The notes beneath the pieces were generated by a model. It searched no databases and was not told the DNA's origin. It saw nothing but the letters and a program-made list of their open reading frames with translations. 64,000 nucleotides of DNA from Atopomonas sediminilitoris (GTDB lineage Bacteria > Pseudomonadota > Gammaproteobacteria > Pseudomonadales > Pseudomonadaceae): assembly GCF_022601735.1 (NCBI RefSeq), contig NZ_JAKUMM010000006.1, positions 85,340 to 149,339 on the forward strand. The letters are read 5' to 3'. Each line of letters opens with the position of its first letter. Position 1 is the stretch's first letter. Both the position numbers and the translations under genes were made by a program. Of the stretch, positions 1-8,538 are shown piece by piece.

Positions 1-342
1 GTGCAAGCCTTAGCCGACTTGCTCGATGTCGAGCCCGAACCGCTGGACGCCGAAGGCGGCGAAAAACCACCGATGGTGGCCGTCATCCGCGAAGCCGAAT
101 GCATTGGCTGCACCAAGTGCATCCAAGCCTGCCCAATCGACGCCATTCTCGGCGCCGCCAAGCAGATGCACACCGTCATCGCCAGTGAATGCACCGGCTG
201 CGATCTCTGCGTTGAGCCCTGTCCCGTGGACTGCATCGACATGGTGCCCTTAGCCACCACCACGCGTAACTGGAAGTGGCAGCTGCCCAACCAAGCCCCG
301 CAATTGATTGCCACCGACGCCGGACGAGGAGAAGCCGCATGA
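1..342 (+). CDS. rnfB: RnfB, electron transport complex iron-sulfur subunit (C-terminal part)
   Basis: Iron-sulfur subunit of the membrane Rnf complex, which couples electron flow between NADH and ferredoxin-like carriers to ion movement. The gene enters from the left edge already in frame, so the GTG at base 1 is probably an internal valine; about 75 N-terminal residues (membrane anchor and first cluster) are missing. What remains shows two ferredoxin-type 4Fe-4S motifs, [12 protein letters not shown] and [12 protein letters not shown], followed by the WKWQLP tail usual in RnfB. The stop codon overlaps the rnfC start (ATGA), which implies translational coupling. Family assignment rests on these motifs and on the following rnfC, D, G and E genes. 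Confidence 0.95.
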   Translation: MQALADLLDVEPEPLDAEGGEKPPMVAVIREAECIGCTKCIQACPIDAILGAAKQMHTVIASECTGCDLCVEPCPVDCIDMVPLATTTRNWKWQLPNQAPQLIATDAGRGEAA

Positions 343-2918
343 GTCACAGTGCGAGCGCCCAGCGTATTTGGGACATTCCCGGCGGCATCCACCCGCCTGA
401 GCACAAGCACGAATCCACCGGCTGTGCGATCGCCCAAGCACCACTGCCTAAGCAACTGATTCTGCCGCTGGCCCAGCACATTGGTGCGCCCGGCATGCCC
501 TTGGTCAGGGTCGGCGAACGCGTCCTCAAAGGCCAGCCGATTGCCGCCGCCGAAGGTTTTGTCAGCGTGCCGCTGCATGCGCCCACCTCGGGCACCGTGC
601 GTTTTATCGGCCCTGTGCCCTACCCCCACGTATCCGGTTTGCTTGAGCAAGGCATCGTGATTGATTGCGATGGCCTCGATGAGGCGGTCGAGTGTGACCC
701 TTGGCCAGATTTTCGCGAGCGTGAACCGCAGGCCTTGTTGGAAAAGATCCGCCAAAGCGGCATCAGCGGCATGGGCGGCGCGGGCTTCCCCACGGCGGTC
801 AAACTCAGCGCGCGGCGACAAGATAAGCTGCACACGCTGGTGATCAACGGCACCGAATGCGAGCCCTACATCACCGCCGACGACATGCTGATGCGCGAGC
901 GCGCCAACGCCATCGTCAGCGGCATCGAAATCCTCATGCACATTCTGCAACCGCAGGAAGTTCTGCTCGGCATCGAAGACAACAAGCCACAAGCCATTGC
1001 CGCACTGCGCATGGCCACCAGCGGCACACCGATTAAGGTGGTGGTGTTCCCGACCAAATACCCATCTGGCGGCGAGAAACAGCTCATCCAAATCCTCACT
1101 GGCCGTGAAGTGCCGGTGGGTGGTTTGCCGGCCGATATCGGCATCGTGTGCCAAAACGTCGGCACCTGCGAAGCCATTGCCCGCGCAGTGATCGAAGGCC
1201 GCCCGCTGATTAGCCGCATCACCACATTGACCGGCGCGGCGCTCGCGCGACCACAAAACGTCGAATGCTTACTCGGCACCCCGGTGCGTGAACTGCTTGA
1301 ATTTTCCGGCTTTCAAGCTGAGCACCTAGAGCGCTTGGTGATGGGCGGTCCGATGATGGGCTTCACCCTGCCCAGCCTAGACGTGCCAGTGGTCAAAACC
1401 AGCAACTGCTTACTGGCCGCCAGCCGCAAAGAGCTGCCGCCACCACCGCCGGCGCAGCCATGCATCCGCTGTGGCGACTGTGCCCAAGCGTGCCCCGCCA
1501 GCCTTCTGCCGCAACAGCTGCACTTTTTTGCCCAAGGCAAAGAGTACGAACAACTCAAAGCCCAGCACCTGTTCGACTGTATCGAATGCGGCGCCTGCGC
1601 TTACGTCTGCCCCTCCAGCATTCCCTTGGTGCAGTACTACCGCGCCGCCAAGGCTGAGATTCGCGAACTGGAGCAAAAGCACCATAAGGCCGAGCACTCC
1701 AAGGTTCGCTTCGAGCAACGTCAAGATCGCCTGCAACGCGAAACCGAACGCAAAGAAGCCGAGCGCAAAGCCCGCCTAGAGCGCGCAGCCGCACTCAAAG
1801 CCGAACAAGCGCAAGCCGCCGACACGCCACAGGCCGACATCGCCCGCGTGCAAGCACAAAGCGCCAGCGCAGGCTTAAGCGAGCAGCACAAAAAGGCCAA
1901 GATCGAAGTATCGATGGCCCGCGCGCAATTGAAGAAGGCCGAAAAACAACTCGCTGCCAACGCCAGCGCCGAGCTTGAGCAGCAAGTCAGCCAGCTGCGC
2001 GAAGTATTGAGCCAGGCAGAACAAAGCCTCGCCACGCTTGATCAGCAAGTTGCGAGCAGCCCTACCGCGCCGGCACCGGCGGCCAGCAGCAGCGACAACG
2101 CCGAAGCGCTGAAAAAAGCCAAGATCCAAACCGCCATGGCCCGTGCGCAACTGAAAAAAGCGCAAAAAGCCGCCGGCGATGCCCCCAGCGCGGAGCAAGC
2201 GGCCGAACTCGCCCAGCTACAACAAGCGGCCAACGCCGCCGAGGCGGCGCAGCAAGCGCTAGAAGCCACCGACAGCCAATCTGCCACCCCATCCGCAAGC
2301 CACCCCACGGCAAGCAACGCAGACGCCGAGGCACTGAAAAAGGCCAAGATCCAAACCGCCATGGCCCGCGCGCAGCTGAAAAAAGCGCAAAAAGCCGCAG
2401 GCGATGCCCCCACTGCGGAGCAAAGCGCCGAGATTGCGCAGCTGGAGCGAGCCCTCAGCAGCGCTGAAGCCGCCCAAACCGCGCTGGAAGGCTCAAGCCC
2501 TGCCGCACAGCCAGCGACTCAACCGGCAACAGCAGCACCCGACGCCAGCGTCGAGGCGCTAAAAAAGGCCAAAATCCAGCTGGCTATGGCGCGTGCGCAG
2601 TTAAAGAAAGCGGAAAAAGCCCAAGCAGACGCCAGCGAGATAGCCACGCTGCAAGCGGCGCTCAGCGCGGCCGAAACCGCGTTGCACCAAGCCGAAGACA
2701 ACAGCGGCAAACCGGCCCCCGAACATGTACTGACCGACAAGAGCGGGGTTGACGAGCTGACTCGGCAACGCAAAACCGAACTTGCTCTTGCCCGCGCCGC
2801 CTTGCGCAAAGCCGAACGTGCGGCCGAAGACGCCAACGATGACGCCACGCAAGCCGCCCTAAGCCAAGCCCAACAGCGCCTGCAAGCCGCTGCCGAGGCC
2901 TTGGCCGAACACCGCTAA
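339..2918 (+). CDS. rnfC: RnfC, electron transport complex subunit with a long repetitive tail
   Basis: NADH- and FMN-binding peripheral subunit of Rnf, thought to be where electrons exchange with NADH. The ATG at 339 follows GGACGAGGAG and overlaps the rnfB stop. The protein is 859 aa. The first 440 or so residues are the conserved core, with a glycine-rich GMGGAGFP nucleotide-binding segment near residue 145 and two 4Fe-4S motifs ([12 protein letters not shown] near 375, [12 protein letters not shown] near 414). The rest is an Ala/Lys/Gln-rich, probably helical tail carrying five copies of a unit built around [17 protein letters not shown], starting near residues 515, 588, 662, 738 and 805. 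Such tails occur in gammaproteobacterial RnfC and vary in copy number; their role is not settled. Confidence 0.95.
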   Translation: MSHSASAQRIWDIPGGIHPPEHKHESTGCAIAQAPLPKQLILPLAQHIGAPGMPLVRVGERVLKGQPIAAAEGFVSVPLHAPTSGTVRFIGPVPYPHVSGLLEQGIVIDCDGLDEAVECDPWPDFREREPQALLEKIRQSGISGMGGAGFPTAVKLSARRQDKLHTLVINGTECEPYITADDMLMRERANAIVSGIEILMHILQPQEVLLGIEDNKPQAIAALRMATSGTPIKVVVFPTKYPSGGEKQLIQILTGREVPVGGLPADIGIVCQNVGTCEAIARAVIEGRPLISRITTLTGAALARPQNVECLLGTPVRELLEFSGFQAEHLERLVMGGPMMGFTLPSLDVPVVKTSNCLLAASRKELPPPPPAQPCIRCGDCAQACPASLLPQQLHFFAQGKEYEQLKAQHLFDCIECGACAYVCPSSIPLVQYYRAAKAEIRELEQKHHKAEHSKVRFEQRQDRLQRETERKEAERKARLERAAALKAEQAQAADTPQADIARVQAQSASAGLSEQHKKAKIEVSMARAQLKKAEKQLAANASAELEQQVSQLREVLSQAEQSLATLDQQVASSPTAPAPAASSSDNAEALKKAKIQTAMARAQLKKAQKAAGDAPSAEQAAELAQLQQAANAAEAAQQALEATDSQSATPSASHPTASNADAEALKKAKIQTAMARAQLKKAQKAAGDAPTAEQSAEIAQLERALSSAEAAQTALEGSSPAAQPATQPATAAPDASVEALKKAKIQLAMARAQLKKAEKAQADASEIATLQAALSAAETALHQAEDNSGKPAPEHVLTDKSGVDELTRQRKTELALARAALRKAERAAEDANDDATQAALSQAQQRLQAAAEALAEHR
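1881..2850 (+). repeat. Five in-frame repeats in the rnfC tail (about 220 bases each)
   Basis: Copies begin near 1881, 2103, 2322, 2550 and 2751. Each encodes a 24-30 residue helix-like core (KKAKIQ, then MARAQLKKA) followed by a more variable Ala/Gln/Pro-rich spacer. Copies two and three are nearly identical at DNA level over about 95 bases, so they look recently duplicated or homogenised; copies one and five have diverged most. All copies stay in the reading frame, so this is protein-coding repetition and not a CRISPR or non-coding array. Confidence 0.85.
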
Positions 2919-2932
2919 TCACTGGGATTCTT

Positions 2933-4003
2933 ATGGCGCTGTTACGCATTACCTCGCCCCACGCCCACGGCCGCAACCGCACCCAAACGGTGATGCTGCA
3001 TGTGCTGATCGCCACCCTGCCAGCGGTCTGTGTCCTGACTTGGCTATTTGGCTGGGGCACTGTGATCAACCTCATTTGGGCCAGTGCCTTAGCGCTTGGC
3101 TTTGAGGCCGCCATTCTGGCCCTGCGGGGCCGTTCGTTGGCGTTCTTTCTGCAGGACGGCAGCGCCTTAGTCACTGCCGTCTTGCTGGCCCTCGCCTTAC
3201 CGCCCTTTGCCCCTTGGTGGCTCACCCTGATCGCAGTTGGCTTTGCCATCGTGTTTGGCAAGCAGCTCTATGGTGGTCTTGGGCAGAATCCTTTTAATCC
3301 GGCCATGTTGGGCTACGTGGTCGCGCTGATCTCCTTCCCCGCGGCCATGACGAGCTGGCCCGCCGTTCGCGAAATGGCCGCCATGACCCAAGGCGCCGTG
3401 CAGCCAACCCTCGGTCTGGTCGACGCCTTCATCCGTATTTTCGCCGCGGGCCAAGGCTTGCCCGATGCATGGGCCCATGCCACCGCGCTGGACACCCTCA
3501 AGATCAACAACAGCCTCACCATCAGCGAGCTATGGGCCACTCATCCCGAATTTGGCTGGCTGGGCGGTCGTGGTGTGGAAGCGGTCAACTTGGCCTTTTT
3601 AGCGGGCGGTTTATACCTGTGGGCCCGTCATATCATCAGCTGGCACGCGCCGGGCGGCATGTTGCTAGGCCTCGCCCTGATGAGCTTGCTGTTCTGGAAC
3701 GGTGGCGGTTCTGACTCCAATGGCTCGCCGCTGTTTCATCTGCTCACCGGCGCCACCATGTTGGGTGCGTTCTTTATCGTCACCGACCCTGTCTCCGGTG
3801 CTACCAGCATCAAAGGCCGCTTTATTTTTGGCCTAGGCGTGGGCGTACTGGTGTACACCATTCGTACGTGGGGCGGTTATCCCGACGGTGTGGCGTTTGC
3901 CGTCTTACTGATGAACCTTGCCGCGCCAACCATCGACTATTACACCCGTCCGCGCACTTACGGCCACAGCTCGCCCAGCCGCGGCCCGAATTTGGGGAAC
4001 TGA
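2933..4003 (+). CDS. rnfD: RnfD, electron transport complex membrane subunit
   Basis: Integral membrane, flavin-carrying subunit of Rnf, 356 aa, with a series of hydrophobic segments and the conserved stretch [12 protein letters not shown] near residue 120. FMN is covalently bound to a threonine near residue 187 in studied RnfD proteins; the matching position here is Thr184 in an ATALDT context. Two further GAT motifs (LTGATML near 275 and SGATSI near 290) are also present. It starts 14 bases after rnfC and ends one base before rnfG, so it is part of the same operon. The assignment is supported by length, topology and position. Confidence 0.95.
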   Translation: MALLRITSPHAHGRNRTQTVMLHVLIATLPAVCVLTWLFGWGTVINLIWASALALGFEAAILALRGRSLAFFLQDGSALVTAVLLALALPPFAPWWLTLIAVGFAIVFGKQLYGGLGQNPFNPAMLGYVVALISFPAAMTSWPAVREMAAMTQGAVQPTLGLVDAFIRIFAAGQGLPDAWAHATALDTLKINNSLTISELWATHPEFGWLGGRGVEAVNLAFLAGGLYLWARHIISWHAPGGMLLGLALMSLLFWNGGGSDSNGSPLFHLLTGATMLGAFFIVTDPVSGATSIKGRFIFGLGVGVLVYTIRTWGGYPDGVAFAVLLMNLAAPTIDYYTRPRTYGHSSPSRGPNLGN

Positions 4004-4004
4004 G

Positions 4005-4643
4005 ATGAACACCAGCGCCTCCATCGTGCGTAACAGCGTCATCCTCGGGCTGTTTGCCATCGCTACCGTGGGCAGCGTCAGTGCGATCAAGCTGGGCACC
4101 GCTGAACGGATTGCCGCCGCCGAGCGCCACGCGCAGCATCAAGCGCTGAATGAGCTAATCCCCAGCGCGCAACACGATAACGACATGCTCGCCGACACCT
4201 TGCCGCTCGGCATTGATCCCCTGCTGGGCAATACCCGCGCCAGCCAAGGACACCGCGCTCGGCAAAAACAAGCCGTCACCGCAGTCATCCTGCCGGTCAC
4301 AGCACCTGACGGTTACAGCGGTTCGATTCAATTACTGGTCGCGATCAACGCTGACGGCAGCTTGGCCGGTGTACGCGTGGTCAACCACAAAGAAACACCC
4401 GGTTTGGGCGACAAAATCGAGATCGCCAAATCCCCATGGATCTTGAGCTTTAACGGCAAAAGCCTGAGCGCCCCTGCCGAGTCGGGCTGGGCGGTGCGTA
4501 AAGACGGCGGCGAATTCGATGCCTTTGCCGGTGCCACCATCACCCCTCGCGCCGTGGTCGCCGCGGTACACCGCGCTCTGCAGTACTTCCAGCGTGAGCG
4601 CAGCACCTTGCTGGCCCTAACCAAGGAGGCCGACCGTGGCTAA
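4005..4643 (+). CDS. rnfG: RnfG, electron transport complex flavoprotein subunit
   Basis: Membrane-anchored periplasmic subunit of Rnf that carries covalent FMN. The ATG at 4005 gives 212 aa; upstream in-frame ATGs lie inside rnfD and are not needed. One N-terminal hydrophobic segment (residues about 6-27) anchors the protein. The flavinylation motif is visible as DAFAGATIT, with Thr178 as the likely FMN-phosphoryl acceptor, and the conserved ETPGLGDK stretch lies upstream of it. It follows rnfD after one base and overlaps rnfE by eight bases. Flavinylation needs an ApbE transferase, which is not encoded in this window. Confidence 0.95.
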   Translation: MNTSASIVRNSVILGLFAIATVGSVSAIKLGTAERIAAAERHAQHQALNELIPSAQHDNDMLADTLPLGIDPLLGNTRASQGHRARQKQAVTAVILPVTAPDGYSGSIQLLVAINADGSLAGVRVVNHKETPGLGDKIEIAKSPWILSFNGKSLSAPAESGWAVRKDGGEFDAFAGATITPRAVVAAVHRALQYFQRERSTLLALTKEADRG

Positions 4644-5352
4644 CACCCGCTTTGGCGACATTACCCGCAACGGCTTATGGGATAACAACCCAGGACTGGT
4701 CCAGTTATTGGGCTTATGCCCGCTGCTGGGCGTGACCAACTCCACCGTCAACGCGCTCGGCCTTGCCTTGGCCACCGCACTGGTGCTGACCTGCTCCAAC
4801 CTTGCGGTATCACTGATCCGCAACGCCGTGACCGACGCCGTGCGCCTGCCGGCCTTTGTCATGATCATCGCCGCGCTGACCACCTGTACTGAGCTACTGA
4901 TGCAGGCCTTCACCTACGAGCTGTACCAAATCCTCGGCATCTTCATTCCACTGATCACCACCAACTGCATCATCCTTGGCCGCGCCGACGCCTTTGCCGC
5001 CAAGAACTCGCCCGCCCACGCCGGGCTCGACGGTTTGATGATGGGCATCGGTTTTGGCGCGGTACTGGTGGTCATTGGCATGCTGCGCGAGCTGATCGGT
5101 AGCGGCACCTTATTCAGCAACATGCAGTTGCTGCTGGGCCCCATGGCCAGTTCATGGACGCTGCATCCCTTTGGTAGCGACTACCAAGGCTTTTTACTGG
5201 CCATTTTGCCGCCCGGTGCGTTCCTGGTGCTGGGCCTGCTGATTGCGGTCAAAAACCTCATCGATGCGCGCCTTGCCGCCCGCGCGCAAGCCTTAGCGGC
5301 CGATACGCCCAAGGTCAGCCGTCGTGTCCGCGTGACCGGCGTTATCGAATAA
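4636..5352 (+). CDS. rnfE: RnfE, electron transport complex membrane subunit
   Basis: Integral membrane subunit of Rnf, homologous to NqrD, 238 aa with about six transmembrane segments. The GTG start at 4636 is chosen because a strong Shine-Dalgarno AAGGAGG ends eight bases upstream, inside the end of rnfG, and the encoded N-terminus ([20 protein letters not shown]) is the conserved one. The motif [13 protein letters not shown], typical of the NqrD/RnfE family, is near residue 110. It is the last rnf gene before nth, the usual rnfABCDGE-nth order; a hairpin follows it. Confidence 0.95.
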   Translation: MANTRFGDITRNGLWDNNPGLVQLLGLCPLLGVTNSTVNALGLALATALVLTCSNLAVSLIRNAVTDAVRLPAFVMIIAALTTCTELLMQAFTYELYQILGIFIPLITTNCIILGRADAFAAKNSPAHAGLDGLMMGIGFGAVLVVIGMLRELIGSGTLFSNMQLLLGPMASSWTLHPFGSDYQGFLLAILPPGAFLVLGLLIAVKNLIDARLAARAQALAADTPKVSRRVRVTGVIE

Positions 5353-5361
5353 CTGGCACAC

Positions 5362-5383
5362 AGCCTCGCCACGCGGCGAGGCT
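5362..5383 (+). terminator. Hairpin between rnfE and nth
   Basis: A perfect 9-bp stem, AGCCTCGCC paired with GGCGAGGCT, has a 4-base loop. No clear U-tract follows, so it may be a weak terminator or an mRNA processing/stability element between rnfE and nth. Confidence 0.5.
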
Positions 5384-5397
5384 GAATAGGTCTGTTT

Positions 5398-6033
5398 ATG
5401 AACGCGGCTAAACGCTTAGAAATCTTTCAGCGCCTGCATGCTGACAACCCAGAGCCAACCACCGAGCTGGCCTACAGCAGCACCTTTGAGCTGTTGATTG
5501 CGGTGATCTTATCGGCGCAAGCCACCGATGTGGGCGTGAATAAAGCCACGGCCAAGCTGTACCCCGTCGCCAACACACCCGCCGCGATTTACGCCTTGGG
5601 CTACGACGGCCTGTGTGAATACATCAAAACCATCGGCCTTTACCCCAGCAAAGCCAAAAACGTCATCGAAACTTGCCGCCTATTGGTCGAGCAGCACAAC
5701 AGCCAAGTGCCCGACACCCGCGAAGCCCTTGAAGCGCTGCCCGGCGTTGGCCGCAAAACCGCTAACGTGGTGCTCAATACCGCGTTTCGCCAACCGGCCA
5801 TGGCGGTCGACACGCACATCTTCCGTGTGAGCAATCGCACCGGCATTGCCCCAGGCAAAACAGTACTTGAGGTGGAAAAAAAGCTGCTGAAATTTGTACC
5901 CAAAGACTTCCTGCTCGGCGCCCATCACTGGCTCATCCTGCACGGCCGTTACGTGTGCAAAGCACGCCAGCCGCAGTGCGGTAGCTGTCGCATTGAAGAC
6001 CTGTGCGAGTTCAAACAAAAAACCATCGATTGA
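5398..6033 (+). CDS. nth: Endonuclease III (DNA glycosylase/AP lyase)
   Basis: Bifunctional base-excision repair enzyme that removes oxidised pyrimidines and cleaves the abasic site. The 211-aa protein matches the usual length. The helix-hairpin-helix LPGVGRKTAN carries catalytic Lys120, and Asp138 lies in the VDTHIFR motif; both sit at the same numbers as in E. coli Nth. The C-terminal 4Fe-4S cluster ligands are present as C-x6-C-x2-C-x5-C (CKARQPQCGSCRIEDLC). It lies 45 bases after rnfE, the usual neighbour in gammaproteobacteria. No oddities seen. Confidence 0.97.
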   Translation: MNAAKRLEIFQRLHADNPEPTTELAYSSTFELLIAVILSAQATDVGVNKATAKLYPVANTPAAIYALGYDGLCEYIKTIGLYPSKAKNVIETCRLLVEQHNSQVPDTREALEALPGVGRKTANVVLNTAFRQPAMAVDTHIFRVSNRTGIAPGKTVLEVEKKLLKFVPKDFLLGAHHWLILHGRYVCKARQPQCGSCRIEDLCEFKQKTID

Positions 6034-6035
6034 TG

Positions 6036-6058
6036 AAAGCTTAAAAAGCGCTTTTTTT
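6036..6058 (+). terminator. Weak terminator-like element after nth
   Basis: AAAGC and GCTTT flank a 9-base A-rich loop and run into a 7-base T-tract. Alternatively AAAAGCGCTTTT forms a loopless palindrome. The T-tract is good but the stem is weak. Confidence 0.35.
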
Positions 6059-6139
6059 GATTGAAAAAAACTTTTTGTCGCCGAAAAATTTTGTCGTTAT
6101 AAGGACGCCGAAAGCCATTGATTTGTCAGGAGTCCTTGT

Positions 6140-6319
6140 ATGGCCGATAGCGATACAGATTTCGACGACGACGATTTTGTTGCCGAAGACGACAGCGAAA
6201 AAGCCGAAGTCAGCCCCACCACCACCAAAGCGAGCAACCTGACCAAGCGCCGTCAAATCGACAGCATGCTGGCCGAACGCCGCTTAAAGAAGTTGATCTC
6301 TGACTACGATTTCGACTGA
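6140..6319 (+). CDS. PA3496-like small acidic protein
   Basis: Small gene of 59 codons plus stop. The ATG at 6140 follows a Shine-Dalgarno CAGGAGT at 6127-6133, and a strong terminator begins 12 bases after the stop. The N-terminal half is extremely acidic (DTDFDDDDFVAEDDSEKAE); the C-terminal half is basic, with KRRQIDSMLAERRLKKLI, then an acidic end. Position next to nth and the acidic-then-basic layout recall the P. aeruginosa PA3496 family, which databases call a putative envelope integrity protein; that name is not evidence of mechanism. No membrane segment or signal peptide is visible. The family match is from memory. Confidence 0.75.
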   Translation: MADSDTDFDDDDFVAEDDSEKAEVSPTTTKASNLTKRRQIDSMLAERRLKKLISDYDFD

Positions 6320-6330
6320 TCACACGCCCC

Positions 6331-6359
6331 AAAAAAACCGCGACAAACGCGGTTTTTTT
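6331..6359 (+). terminator. Intrinsic terminator after the PA3496-like gene
   Basis: A7-CCGCG, a 5-base loop ACAAA, then CGCGG-T7. This is a textbook rho-independent terminator and, being flanked by both A and T tracts, could act on either strand. It closes the rnf-nth-side transcription unit. The 130 bases from here to the hxlR stop hold nothing recognisable. Confidence 0.85.
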
Positions 6360-6490
6360 CAATCCCAAGCGCAGTGAGCTTACCCAAAGCCATCAGGCCA
6401 ACTCACTTACCCGCATCTATTTATCCGCCCTTTTCTCTTGTTTTCTTTCGCGCAACTTACAGTCGGCTGTATCAACTTAATGCCCCAGCC

Positions 6491-6862
6491 CTACTGCACG
6501 TTGTACCGCTCAGACCAAATACGCAGATCATCCAGCACCTTGAGCGCGCTACGGCCAAACTCGGTGAGTTCGTAGGTAACCGCCACCGGGCGGTCGCTGA
6601 TCACTGTGCGTAGCACCATGCCCCGACTTTCCAGCTCCTTTAGGCGTTGATCGATGATTTTCTTGCTGGCGCCGCCCAGCATGCGAGTCAAATCATTGAA
6701 GCGCACTGGGCCGTCTTTCAGGTGAAAGATGATTGAGCCCGTCCATTTACCGCCAATCACCCGCATGCCTTTTTCAATCGAGCAAGGCTCATCACAGGCG
6801 TTAATCACTTTTTTCCTGCCTTGAGCATCTGTCTCTACGCGGGTTTGCCCCTTCTCACTCAT
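6491..6862 (-). CDS. HxlR-family transcriptional regulator
   Basis: Winged helix-turn-helix DNA-binding protein of 123 aa. The family signature is clear: a cysteine followed by VIGGKWTGSIIFHLKDGPVRF, then a recognition helix region (ASKKIIDQRLKELE) and the wing (SDRPVAVTYELTEFG). It has two cysteines near the N-terminus, Cys23 and Cys27; in relatives such as YodB and QorR a cysteine at this place senses quinones or diamide, so thiol-based sensing is a reasonable inference. It is divergent from mdaB, with 107 bases between starts that contain a palindrome. Likely represses the mdaB operon and itself. Confidence 0.9.
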   Translation of the reverse strand: MSEKGQTRVETDAQGRKKVINACDEPCSIEKGMRVIGGKWTGSIIFHLKDGPVRFNDLTRMLGGASKKIIDQRLKELESRGMVLRTVISDRPVAVTYELTEFGRSALKVLDDLRIWSERYNVQ

Positions 6863-6892
6863 CTTTTCACCAGGTTACCAAAAGTAAACTAA

Positions 6893-6922
6893 TTGAACTT
6901 ATCTATTAGGTATAAATAGTAT
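6893..6922 (+). promoter_or_regulatory. Candidate mdaB promoter
   Basis: TTGAAC at 6893-6898 and TAGTAT at 6917-6922 are separated by 18 bases; TATAAA at 6911 is an alternative -10 element but its spacing is too short. The -10 region lies inside the palindrome at 6909-6925, as expected for a repressed promoter. Confidence 0.45.
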
Positions 6923-6925
6923 ACC
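6909..6925. promoter_or_regulatory. Candidate HxlR operator
   Basis: Perfect 6-bp inverted repeat GGTATA-AATAG-TATACC lying between the divergent hxlR and mdaB genes. HxlR dimers bind AT-rich palindromes of about this size in such intergenic regions. Binding is inferred, not shown. Confidence 0.5.
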
Positions 6926-6969
6926 AGCACACCAACATTGACCACCGAGCCGGTCACTAGGAGAACGCC

Positions 6970-7560
6970 ATGAGCCATGTGCTGATTATCAATGCTCACC
7001 ATCAATACCCCTTTTCCGAGGGTCGCCTGAATGCGGCACTGACCGCAAAAGCCGACGAGTTGCTGCGCGCAGGCGGCCACGACACCCGCATCGTCAATAT
7101 CGACAACGGGTGGGATGTTGAACAAGAGCTGGCCAATCATCAGTGGGCCGACACGATGATTCTGCAAACCCCTGTGAACTGGATGGGTGTGCCATGGACG
7201 TTCAAGAAGTACATGGACGAGGTCTACACCGCCGGCATGGGCGGCGCGCTGTGCCACGGTGACGGCCGTCATCACGATGCCCCGAAGAAAAACTACGGCG
7301 CCGGCGGCACCCTAGAAGGCAAGCACTACATGCTGTCGCTAACCTTCAACGCCCCCGCCGAAGCTTTTAACGACCCTAGCGAGTATCTCTTCCAAGGCAA
7401 GAGCGTCGACGACCTGTGGCTACCGATGCACATGAACTTTCGCTTCTTCGGCATGCAGGCGCTGCCTACCTTCGCCTGCTTCGACGTGATGAAAAACGGC
7501 GACTTCGATGGTGATCTTGAGCGCTTTAAAACCCATTTGACCACGCTGTTTGCGGTGTAA
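6970..7560 (+). CDS. mdaB: MdaB-type NAD(P)H:quinone oxidoreductase
   Basis: Flavodoxin-fold FAD enzyme that reduces quinones by two electrons, avoiding semiquinone radicals. The 196-aa length fits E. coli MdaB (193). Family features visible are [17 protein letters not shown] at the N-terminus (flavin phosphate loop), [19 protein letters not shown] in the middle and [17 protein letters not shown] after it. The start at ATG 6970 follows TAGGAG. First gene of a five-gene operon and divergent from the HxlR regulator, an arrangement often seen for quinone-responsive reductases. Cytosolic, no signal peptide. Confidence 0.92.
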   Translation: MSHVLIINAHHQYPFSEGRLNAALTAKADELLRAGGHDTRIVNIDNGWDVEQELANHQWADTMILQTPVNWMGVPWTFKKYMDEVYTAGMGGALCHGDGRHHDAPKKNYGAGGTLEGKHYMLSLTFNAPAEAFNDPSEYLFQGKSVDDLWLPMHMNFRFFGMQALPTFACFDVMKNGDFDGDLERFKTHLTTLFAV

Positions 7561-7570
7561 GGAGGCGGGC

Positions 7571-7960
7571 ATGCGCGCACAACTGCTCGTTTCTTTGGGC
7601 CTCAGCCTGCTGCCTTCGCTAGGGGCTGCGAATGAACCACTGCCGCCAGCGCACATCGCTTCGCCCGAGCACTACCAAGTGCTGCTGGAGAACGAGCGCG
7701 TGCTGGTACTGAAGATGGTGCTGAAGCCCGGCGACGCCGACCAACCCCATCGTCACGGCAACGAAACCGTGTACTTCCAACAGGGCGGGCAACTGACCAT
7801 TCAGGAATACGGCGGCCAAACCATTGTCGCCGATGTGCCCGATGGCCATGTGATGTGGCACGGCGCTTGGCAACACCAAGTGAGCAACAGCGGCGACCGC
7901 GAGGTGGTTGCCATCATCGTTGAAGAAAAAGCCCTATGCGACATAAAGAGGTTCCCATGA
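7571..7960 (+). CDS. Exported cupin-domain protein
   Basis: Small cupin (129 aa) with an N-terminal signal peptide (residues about 1-19, LLVSLGLSLLPSLGAA), so it probably acts in the periplasm. The cupin fold is suggested by PHRHGNETVYFQQG, which contains the HxH and E metal ligands of motif 1, and by a second-motif region around VMWHGAWQHQVSN. Substrate unknown. The ATG at 7571 is chosen because GGAGG lies just upstream; an earlier in-frame start would overlap mdaB and spoil the signal peptide. It lies 10 bases after mdaB and overlaps the next gene by 4 bases. Confidence 0.75.
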   Translation: MRAQLLVSLGLSLLPSLGAANEPLPPAHIASPEHYQVLLENERVLVLKMVLKPGDADQPHRHGNETVYFQQGGQLTIQEYGGQTIVADVPDGHVMWHGAWQHQVSNSGDREVVAIIVEEKALCDIKRFP

Positions 7961-8520
7961 GTTTGTTTACCTATCACGATCAAGACAGCGCACCTGACGA
8001 GTCCAAGGCACTGCTGGCCCAGTCGCAAAAAAGCTTCGGCATGCTGCCGAACCTGCACAAAGTGCTCGCCGAGGCGCCGGCCACTTACGAGGCCTATAAC
8101 ACCACCTTCGGGCTGTTTATGAAGAACACCACGCTTAGCCCGCTGGAGCAGCAAGTGGTGTTTATGACGGCCAACTACGAGAACAACTGCCACTACTGCG
8201 TGCCGGGCCACACGTGGATGATGCACGCGGCGAAAATGCCTGAAGCCGTGATCACCGCCTTGCGCGAGGGCACGCCGCTACCGAACGCCAAGCTGCAAGC
8301 GCTGCACGACTTCAGCAAGGCACTGCTGGATAACCGCGGGCACATCGGTGATGAAGGCCTGCAGGCGTTTTTAGAGGCCGGCTTTAACAAGCGCCAAGCG
8401 CTGGAAGTGCTCACTGGGCTGGCGGCCAAACTGATCTCTAACTTCACCAATGCCCTAGCGCATACCGAGCCAGATGCGGCGTTTAAAGCCTACGCCTGGA
8501 CGCACCCCAGCCAACGTTAA
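7957..8520 (+). CDS. AhpD-like carboxymuconolactone decarboxylase-family protein
   Basis: Protein of 187 aa with the all-helical CMD/AhpD fold signature. The redox-active CxxC with its neighbouring histidine is visible in NNCHYCVPGHT near residue 78, and the preceding LSPLEQQVVFMTANYEN is typical. Members act as peroxidase or disulfide partners; the exact substrate here is unknown. ATG 7957 overlaps the cupin stop (ATGA) and has AGAGG upstream, so the two are translationally coupled. The protein has no signal peptide, unlike the cupin it is coupled to. No cognate AhpC is nearby. Confidence 0.82.
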   Translation: MSLFTYHDQDSAPDESKALLAQSQKSFGMLPNLHKVLAEAPATYEAYNTTFGLFMKNTTLSPLEQQVVFMTANYENNCHYCVPGHTWMMHAAKMPEAVITALREGTPLPNAKLQALHDFSKALLDNRGHIGDEGLQAFLEAGFNKRQALEVLTGLAAKLISNFTNALAHTEPDAAFKAYAWTHPSQR

Positions 8521-8538
8521 CGCCGCCGCGGAGCCACT

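Noticed and set aside
1881..2850. Regular repeats that could suggest a CRISPR-like array
   Set aside because: Repeats are in frame, about 220 bases apart, diverge by codon and encode helices of RnfC.
6320..6490. Possible small gene or sRNA between the PA3496-like gene and hxlR
   Set aside because: After the terminator I see no ribosome site, conserved hairpin or promoter that would support one.
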